Positions 60,178 through 64,000 of a stretch of 64,000 nucleotides of DNA are shown piece after piece. The notes below the pieces were generated by a model that had not been told where the DNA came from, did no database searches, and saw only the letters and a list, made by a program, of their open reading frames with translations. Both the position numbers and the translations under genes were made by a program. Origin of the DNA: Clostridiaceae bacterium (lineage in GTDB: Bacteria > Bacillota > Clostridia > Oscillospirales > Butyricicoccaceae); NCBI GenBank assembly GCA_018383195.1, contig JAGZOP010000002.1, forward strand, positions 62,001 through 126,000, in the 5' to 3' direction. Positions within the stretch are counted from its first letter, which is position 1; every line of letters starts with the position of its first letter.

Positions 60178-60459
60178 ATGAATGCTTCGATTGCCAAGCT
60201 GGAGGGTATCCTTGCAGGTATCGGCGGTGACAACGAAAAGGCTACCGTTGTCGCTTATGTAACCGACGCAATCGCTGCACTGAAGATTGGCGATTATGCG
60301 AAGGCTGCTGATCTGACTGCTCTGGCTACTCGTGTTGAGGCTGTAGAGCAGAATGCTCACACTCATGCAAACGCCGAGGAACTGGATAAGATCGCTGTTG
60401 GCGATAAGGCGAAGTGGGATGCTGCTGTAGAGCAGCTGACTTGGACCGAGCTGGTTTAA
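60178..60459 (+). CDS. Phage structural protein, C-terminal fragment
   Basis: 93 residues; the frame is open from 60124, and no RBS precedes ATG 60178, so this is probably the 3' part of a longer gene cut off at a junction near 60120-60170. Helical with Ala-rich repeats (LAGIGGDNEKATVVAYV, DLTALATRVEAVEQNAH) and a HTHANAEELDKIAVGDKAKWD segment, which is common in phage tail fibre/neck structural proteins. It is the first rightward gene of the element, followed by a terminator-like hairpin and the tail gene at 60549. Confidence 0.6.
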   Translation: MNASIAKLEGILAGIGGDNEKATVVAYVTDAIAALKIGDYAKAADLTALATRVEAVEQNAHTHANAEELDKIAVGDKAKWDAAVEQLTWTELV

Positions 60460-60468
60460 GTTGAAAAC

Positions 60469-60500
60469 GAGGGGTGCAAACGCGCCCCTCTCCTATTTTT
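60469..60500 (+). terminator. Terminator-like hairpin
   Basis: GAGGGG and CCCCTC enclose TGCAAACGCG, followed after four bases by TTTTT, 10 bases after the preceding stop. Confidence 0.65.
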
Positions 60501-60548
60501 ATGAAGCTACCTAACCGGTGGCTTCTCGTACCTTGAAGGAGTGAACAT

Positions 60549-61763
60549 ATGGCAAAGTTTAAGCCTGTTCGCGCATTTTCTAATACAGTCGATCGTGTTC
60601 CCCTCAAACAGGGACAGGTTATTTTTGTCGAAGATACATGCGAAATTCATTGGGACCCGACCAGTGATAAGCGTGTTAGAATGCGCGATGTAATTATTGT
60701 AAATACAGAAAACGAGCGGACTGAGATTCTCGCTCCCCTTTCCAAGTTTTATTACGTTATTGAATCCAATGTGCTATACCGGTTTGGCGCAGACGGACAA
60801 TGGAAAACAGTTTCGGATATGTCCAGTGTACAAGGACATATCAATGACAAAAAGAATCCGCACAATGTAACCGCCGATCAGGTTGGAGCAATCCCGGCAA
60901 CCCAAAAAGGTGCAAAAAGCGGTGTCGCAAGTCTGGACGCAAGCGGTAAAGTTCCGTCTGATCAGTTGCCTGCTATGAATTATGCACCTGCAAGCCATGT
61001 AAATGATACAACCAAGCACATCACCTCAGAGGAACGCCAAGCATGGAATAACACAACCAAGGATGGACCTTTCTTGCCGCTGAAGGGCGGGAAGATGGAT
61101 GATGATGCGTTTATTTCTTGTAAGAACCTGGCATTTACCACACAGGCTATGCCAGGTGCTGCTGGCGATCATACGCTTGATATCTATTTGAGCGAAGATC
61201 GTCATGGCTCAGGTTCTAAGATTTTTGACATGCAATTGAGTTCTCCATACGTTTTCAAAGAGTTCGGCATTGATGCTAACGACGAAGAGACAATCTTTCT
61301 TGAACAAACAACCATGGACGATGGAAAAACAAATGGCTTGAAAATTGGTTGGGGCTACGATGGGGTTAGCTTATATGCCGGTAAAACGAAGACATTCGAT
61401 GGAGTTGGTATTCGTGCTGGAGGAGAAAAGGTTGAATTAGTAAATTCAAAAATCCTTTGGCCGGAAAGTATCGTCAACAAGGAATATGTAGATGGGTTTG
61501 CGCCAAAGTATACCAAAATCACGCTGACCGCGTCCGGCTGGGATTCTTCCGCCAAGACGCAAAAAGCGACCGTCACCGGTGTGCTTGCGGACGAAACCAA
61601 GCAGCTGATTATGCCCATGCCTGCGATGGCAAGCCAGAACGATTATGCCGCGGCGGGGATTGCCTGTACCTTGCAGGAGGCAAATGCGCTGACGTTCAAG
61701 TGCCAGACGGTGCCGACGAAGGATATTACTGTGTTTGTGACGGTGCAGGAGGTGGCAGGATGA
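60549..61763 (+). CDS. Phage tail fibre / baseplate-associated protein
   Basis: 404 residues. The N-terminal 80 residues (FKPVRAFSNTVDRVPLKQGQVIF, EILAPLSKFYYVIESNVLYRF) resemble the head of phage fibre proteins that dock to the baseplate; then a segment with HINDKKNPHNVTADQVGA and GKVPSDQLPAMN, repeats typical of tail-fibre shafts; then a beta-rich region and a C-terminal domain (ITLTASGWDSSAKTQKATVTGV). AAGGAGTG lies six bases before ATG 60549. It overlaps the variable-protein gene by 4 bases (ATGA), so the two are coupled. Confidence 0.82.
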   Translation: MAKFKPVRAFSNTVDRVPLKQGQVIFVEDTCEIHWDPTSDKRVRMRDVIIVNTENERTEILAPLSKFYYVIESNVLYRFGADGQWKTVSDMSSVQGHINDKKNPHNVTADQVGAIPATQKGAKSGVASLDASGKVPSDQLPAMNYAPASHVNDTTKHITSEERQAWNNTTKDGPFLPLKGGKMDDDAFISCKNLAFTTQAMPGAAGDHTLDIYLSEDRHGSGSKIFDMQLSSPYVFKEFGIDANDEETIFLEQTTMDDGKTNGLKIGWGYDGVSLYAGKTKTFDGVGIRAGGEKVELVNSKILWPESIVNKEYVDGFAPKYTKITLTASGWDSSAKTQKATVTGVLADETKQLIMPMPAMASQNDYAAAGIACTLQEANALTFKCQTVPTKDITVFVTVQEVAG

Positions 61764-62836
61764 TTTTTAATTGTCATGCGAAGGCGTTTCCACCTCCGAA
61801 AATCTACGGCGTGGAGTGGGACTGGACAAGCAGTGGTCCAACCAGAGGTGTTCGCACAGACGATGCGGTTGGGCTGGCAGACCCGAACCCCGCGGTCAAT
61901 AATGGCTCTGGCTCATCTCCGTTTGACAACCTGTATCCATGGAGCGAGATGATTCGAGAAGATCGTACCGGCGGCGTCATGGTCAAAGAGCCTAAATACT
62001 GGTACAAGTGGATCAAGAGCGGTAAGAAGTTGAAGCTTCAGATTGCAGACGGTCCTGTGGCCGGTTTCCATGTGGACTCGGTGAATATGGACCGCGGGGA
62101 CGGCCTTGGAGAGCTGGACTGCTCTTATATTGGCCGTTATCACTGCGCAAGCGGAACTTATAAGTCTGAGACCAACAAGGCGCAGCAGGTAAACATTACC
62201 CGAAGCACAGCCCGGACAAATATTCACAATCTAGGCTCTCATATCTGGCAGATGGACTTCGCTCAGTTCTGGTATGTGGGAATGCTGTTCCTGGTGGAGT
62301 TTGCCGACTGGAACGGTGAGCCGATCGGCAGAGGCTGTTCTGCAAGCGGTTCTAAGGAGAACAACGGTCGTACGGACGCTATGCGGTATCACACGGGTAC
62401 TACGGCGGCCAATCGGGATACTTACGGTTTCACCCAGTATCGGAACATCGAGGGTTGGTGGGACAATGTATATGACTGGATGGATGGCTGTTATTACAAC
62501 AATTATGGCTTGAATGTCATCAAGAACCCCGCCCAGTTCAGCGATAACGCAAATGGTGTTCTGGTAGGTGAGCCTGTCGGCGGGTATCCGTCCGACTTCG
62601 CCCTCCCAACACAAAGCGGTCTGGAATGGGCTTTGTATCCGAGTGCCGCAGCTGGTAGCACAACAACTTATGTCCCGGATTACTGGGATTTCAGCGGTGG
62701 GTACCCGGGCCTGCGCCATGGCGGTGACTATAGCCAGCGCCAGGACCGCGGGCCTTTCTACATTAACTTCAGCAGCGCGTCGTTCGCCAGCTCCAGCATC
62801 GGCTGTCGCCTCCAGGAGCGTCCGCCGAAGGCATAA
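61760..62836 (+). CDS. Phage tail-associated DGR-type variable protein (C-type lectin fold)
   Basis: 358 residues. N-terminal phage-type segment (KIYGVEWDWTSSGPTRG, NNGSGSSPFDNLYPWSEM, EPKYWYKWIKSGKKLKL), central region with TNIHNLGSHIWQMDFAQF and MLFLVEFADWNGEPIG, then IEGWWDNVYDWMDG, and a C-terminal formylglycine-enzyme/C-type lectin-like end: GLRHGGDYSQRQDRGPFYI and SSSIGCRLQERPP. This end matches the variable region of target proteins in diversity-generating retroelements of gut phages (GG-N-Y ... G-FY ... IGCRL). It is coupled to the upstream tail gene. A longer open frame upstream is in a different context and ignored. Role: receptor binding on the host, by analogy with phage BPP-1 Mtd (inference). 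Confidence 0.83.
   Translation: MIFNCHAKAFPPPKIYGVEWDWTSSGPTRGVRTDDAVGLADPNPAVNNGSGSSPFDNLYPWSEMIREDRTGGVMVKEPKYWYKWIKSGKKLKLQIADGPVAGFHVDSVNMDRGDGLGELDCSYIGRYHCASGTYKSETNKAQQVNITRSTARTNIHNLGSHIWQMDFAQFWYVGMLFLVEFADWNGEPIGRGCSASGSKENNGRTDAMRYHTGTTAANRDTYGFTQYRNIEGWWDNVYDWMDGCYYNNYGLNVIKNPAQFSDNANGVLVGEPVGGYPSDFALPTQSGLEWALYPSAAAGSTTTYVPDYWDFSGGYPGLRHGGDYSQRQDRGPFYINFSSASFASSSIGCRLQERPPKA
62700..62830 (+). other. Candidate DGR variable region (VR)
   Basis: 3' end of the variable-protein gene. Between GGD and IGCR, 19 of 28 codons end in C, and many (GAC, AGC, CGC, TTC, GCC, TCC) are single- or double-step derivatives of AAC, the pattern left by adenine-specific mutagenesis of an AAC-rich template. 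The GC-rich tail ATCGGCTGTCGCCTCC is where an IMH site would lie. No template repeat is present in the window. Confidence 0.55.
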
Positions 62837-62865
62837 AATGATTATTTCATAGAAAGGGTGATTTT

Positions 62866-62895
62866 ATGATTCAGAAGCAGGGGGGGCAGAACTAA
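62866..62895 (+). CDS. 9-codon micro-ORF with G7 tract
   Basis: ATG 62866 follows AAAGGGTG at good spacing and is followed by seven G in a row (62878-62884), then a stop after nine codons. With one G fewer, the frame would run 23 codons and its TGA would overlap the next ATG (62932). It may be a broken gene, a leader peptide, a phase-variable site or a sequence error. Confidence 0.35.
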   Translation: MIQKQGGQN

Positions 62896-62931
62896 CCCCC
62901 ATTTGGGCAATCTGCCGAAAGGCGGTGCCTT

Positions 62932-63162
62932 ATGATACTGAATCCGGTGATTCAAGGCGGTACGGAGGAGAAGGTTTACAAGATTACGGACAAGGCGGGG
63001 GGCAGTTTTCCGGCAAGCGCAAAAGCAGGAGAATTTGTTTCTCCAAACGAGCCAAATGCACCGAACTCAATAAAAACGCAGTCAGGGAAAATAGTTCCGT
63101 TCCGTTCCAAATTTGGAGACATCTATTTTATCATGCCGGCAGAGGATGTAATAGTAGAATAA
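62932..63162 (+). CDS. Small phage protein A, InlB-repeat-like end
   Basis: 76 residues, starting MILNPVIQGGTEEKVYKI and ending GDIYFIMPAEDVIVE. The final FIMPA-DV motif resembles the last strand of InlB B-repeat domains (FTMPADDV type); the fold would be a single small beta module. Paralogue of the next gene (same start NPVIQGG, KVYKI and same end). Preceded by the SD-like AAAGGCGGTG. Role unknown; probably a tail or host-surface module. Confidence 0.65.
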   Translation: MILNPVIQGGTEEKVYKITDKAGGSFPASAKAGEFVSPNEPNAPNSIKTQSGKIVPFRSKFGDIYFIMPAEDVIVE

Positions 63163-63190
63163 GCCTAACCACCCGAAAGGCGGTGGTCGC

Positions 63191-63445
63191 ATGATCTGTA
63201 ATCCGGTGATACAGGGTGGCGGAGCCGAGAAGGTTTACAAGATTGATGACAACACAACTTCTATCAATAGTGGACAATCTCAAGCGTCAGCTGGAGAACG
63301 GATCGGGCTAGTTTCCCAACCCTACAAAGGAGAGTTGGTCATAACAGATTCGTTAGGAAACGAAATCCTGTATTTTGGTCTAATGAGTAAATGTTATTTT
63401 ATCATGCCAGCATCAGATGTGACACTCAGAGATATCGAGCGGTAA
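63191..63445 (+). CDS. Small phage protein B, InlB-repeat-like end
   Basis: 84 residues, MICNPVIQGGGAEKVYKIDD at the start, CYFIMPASDVTLRDIER at the end; a tandem paralogue of the preceding gene with a different centre. SD-like AAAGGCGGTG lies six bases before the ATG, within a short hairpin (ACCACCC/GGTGGT). The two genes share the 13-base element CCGAAAGGCGGTG in their leaders. Confidence 0.65.
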   Translation: MICNPVIQGGGAEKVYKIDDNTTSINSGQSQASAGERIGLVSQPYKGELVITDSLGNEILYFGLMSKCYFIMPASDVTLRDIER

Positions 63446-63655
63446 ACCAGCATACGAAAACAACATTTACATCAAGAACCACGAGGCAGTTAAGGCAATG
63501 GGCGGGGACATCAACGTATGTCTGGACAAGTACGATGGCGCGCACGGGTTGAAGCATGACGCCCTGACGCGTGCGCAGTACAAGCACTGGAGAGCGGAAG
63601 TGACCGGTGTGCCGGAGCTGCTGAGCGTGGACGAGCGCCGGATGCTCGGGCTGTA
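63423..63655 (+). pseudogene. 3' remnant of a phage gene
   Basis: The frame is open from 63423 to a stop at 63655, overlapping the end of the previous gene, and reads like protein (YENNIYIKNHEAVKAMGG, CLDKYDGAHGLKHDALTRA, VTGVPELLSVDERRMLGL) but has no start codon until an internal ATG at 63489 and no RBS. It is best seen as the C-terminal ~70 residues of a lost gene joined here by a deletion. Family not recognised. Confidence 0.55.
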
Positions 63656-63696
63656 AAACGAAAAAGCCGCCCAAAGAGGCGGCAAATTGACAAGTC

Positions 63697-63725
63697 TTGA
63701 CGAAAAAGACGAGGGCAGGTATACT
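63697..63725 (+). promoter_or_regulatory. Strong sigma-A promoter in the element
   Basis: TTGACG (63697-63702), 17-base spacer, TATACT (63720-63725). It starts a transcript near 63732 that reads the structured leader and the small hydrophobic peptide. Confidence 0.8.
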
Positions 63726-63773
63726 ACATAATAGGCAGATACAGGCACGCCGCTCCCAGCGGCGGGCGGTTAT

Positions 63774-63799
63774 CCTCCCCATCCTACAAGGAGGGGAGG
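63774..63799 (+). promoter_or_regulatory. Leader hairpin covering an SD-like sequence
   Basis: CCTCCCC (63774-63780) pairs with GGGGAGG (63793-63799); the 3' arm is part of AGGAGGGGAGGTG, a strong anti-SD match that the hairpin would mask. A second hairpin (GCCGC/GCGGC) lies just upstream at 63749-63763. Confidence 0.5.
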
Positions 63800-63839
63800 T
63801 GCGCGAATCCCCAATCCAATCGAAAGGGGATGAGCGCTT

Positions 63840-63914
63840 TTGTGGAAAAAGATTCTTCGAATCCTGATCTGTGCGGCTTTCTGGCTGTGCATGTTCTACA
63901 TAAAAGCAAAATGA
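63840..63914 (+). CDS. 24-residue hydrophobic peptide
   Basis: Starts at TTG 63840 with AAAGGGG ten bases upstream. Sequence: basic start WKKILR, then a hydrophobic helix (ILICAAFWLCMFYI) and a basic end KAK; a single membrane-spanning peptide, as in type I toxins or small phage lysis proteins. A hairpin terminator covers the stop codon. An overlapping frame from ATG 63830 is less likely because its SD would abut the ATG. Translation is not proven. Confidence 0.45.
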   Translation: MWKKILRILICAAFWLCMFYIKAK

Positions 63915-63944
63915 CCGCCGAGCCTGGAAACTTGCGGTCATTTG
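63908..63944 (+). terminator. Probable terminator
   Basis: AAAATGACCGC / GCGGTCATTT hairpin with a 15-base loop; overlaps the end of the peptide gene. The remaining ~55 bases to the window end hold no recognised feature. Confidence 0.6.
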
Positions 63945-64000
63945 ACTAAACTCTGAGGGCTAACCGTCTACCGGCAGCGCCTCTATCTGCTTAGAGTATA

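Noticed and set aside
60130..60180. A minus-strand stretch reading like protein (RPDASEYNEIVKDHFN) upstream of the reductase-like gene
   Set aside because: It is in another frame from the reductase gene and lies at the suspected deletion junction; a frameshifted N-terminus is possible, but the evidence is too thin.
61457..61759. Extension of the variable-protein frame upstream of 61760
   Set aside because: It overlaps the tail gene in a second frame and has no protein-like features; the ATGA overlap at 61760 gives a natural start.
62925..63194. An alternative frame of 89 codons overlapping small protein A
   Set aside because: Composition is random-like (Arg/Ser/Gly), without the paralogous motifs seen in the other frame.
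63732..64000. Search for an antisense RNA promoter opposite the hydrophobic peptide (type I antitoxin)
   Set aside because: No -35/-10 pair with good spacing was found on the minus strand within the window.
1..64000. CRISPR arrays, tRNA or rRNA genes, insertion sequences
   Set aside because: No regularly spaced repeats, cloverleaf sequences, rRNA segments or transposase genes were recognised on reading both strands.

Overview
The window looks like a chromosome segment from an anaerobic, endospore-forming member of the Clostridia, probably an Oscillospiraceae/Butyricicoccaceae-type gut bacterium with moderately high GC (inference). Supporting signs are the spoIIAA-spoIIAB-sigF operon, T-box leaders on valS and thrS, the remA/prkC/cdaA genes typical of Firmicutes, a rubrerythrin, an NfnAB-type ferredoxin:NADP oxidoreductase pair and a Cys-rich coat-like protein. 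Gene density is high, almost all genes have clear Shine-Dalgarno (SD) sites, and many intrinsic terminators and sigma-A promoters can be read directly.

Layout: 1-9400 holds pcrA (partial), the spoIIA operon, folC, a small unknown gene and valS with its T-box, plus a divergent DUF4317 gene. 9400-19300 holds nfnB/nfnA, a cell-wall amidase, nrdR, a TIM-barrel gene, secDF, purB and an aminotransferase. 19372-36061 is an apparent 18-gene, minus-strand operon (DUF5685, DnaJ-like, membrane protein, yicC, remA, gmk, rpoZ, coaBC, priA, def, fmt, yugP, rsmB, rlmN, prpC, prkC, rsgA, thiN). It follows the Bacillus order but lacks rpe between rsgA and thiN and has a yugP-type protease between fmt and rsmB. 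36313-40419 is the cdaA-cdaR-FAD dehydrogenase-rseC group (c-di-AMP synthesis and a redox-linked membrane protein). 40554-50865 holds a cysteine desulfurase/DUF3343 pair, a DUF815 ATPase, an nfeD-SPFH pair, mscS, proS, thrS with a T-box, and small genes. 51114-57506 (mainly plus strand) holds an AI-2E-family transporter, htpG behind a CIRCE operator, a lipid kinase, DUF1540, rubrerythrin behind a long perfect palindrome, and a methyltransferase.

From about 58000 to the right edge lies an integrated element. A large serine recombinase (57998-59581) sits with its 3' end inside, and overlapping, the 5' end of a Cys-rich coat-like host gene, marking the left attachment site. Next come a 53-codon gene, a small ferredoxin-thioredoxin-reductase-like gene, and then, without any repressor, replication, terminase, portal or capsid genes, rightward phage tail genes. 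This looks like a prophage with a large internal deletion or rearrangement. The tail module includes a protein of the C-type-lectin/variable-protein kind found in diversity-generating retroelements (DGRs): its last ~45 residues have the GG(N/D)Y...G.FY...IGCRL signature and codons that look like mutated AAC codons. No reverse transcriptase or template repeat is visible before the window ends. Downstream are two paralogous small proteins ending in an FIMPA-DV motif, a gene remnant, and a strong promoter leading to a structured RNA with a 24-residue hydrophobic peptide.

No tRNA, rRNA, CRISPR array or insertion sequence was recognised. All family assignments come from reading the protein sequences by eye; no database search was possible.
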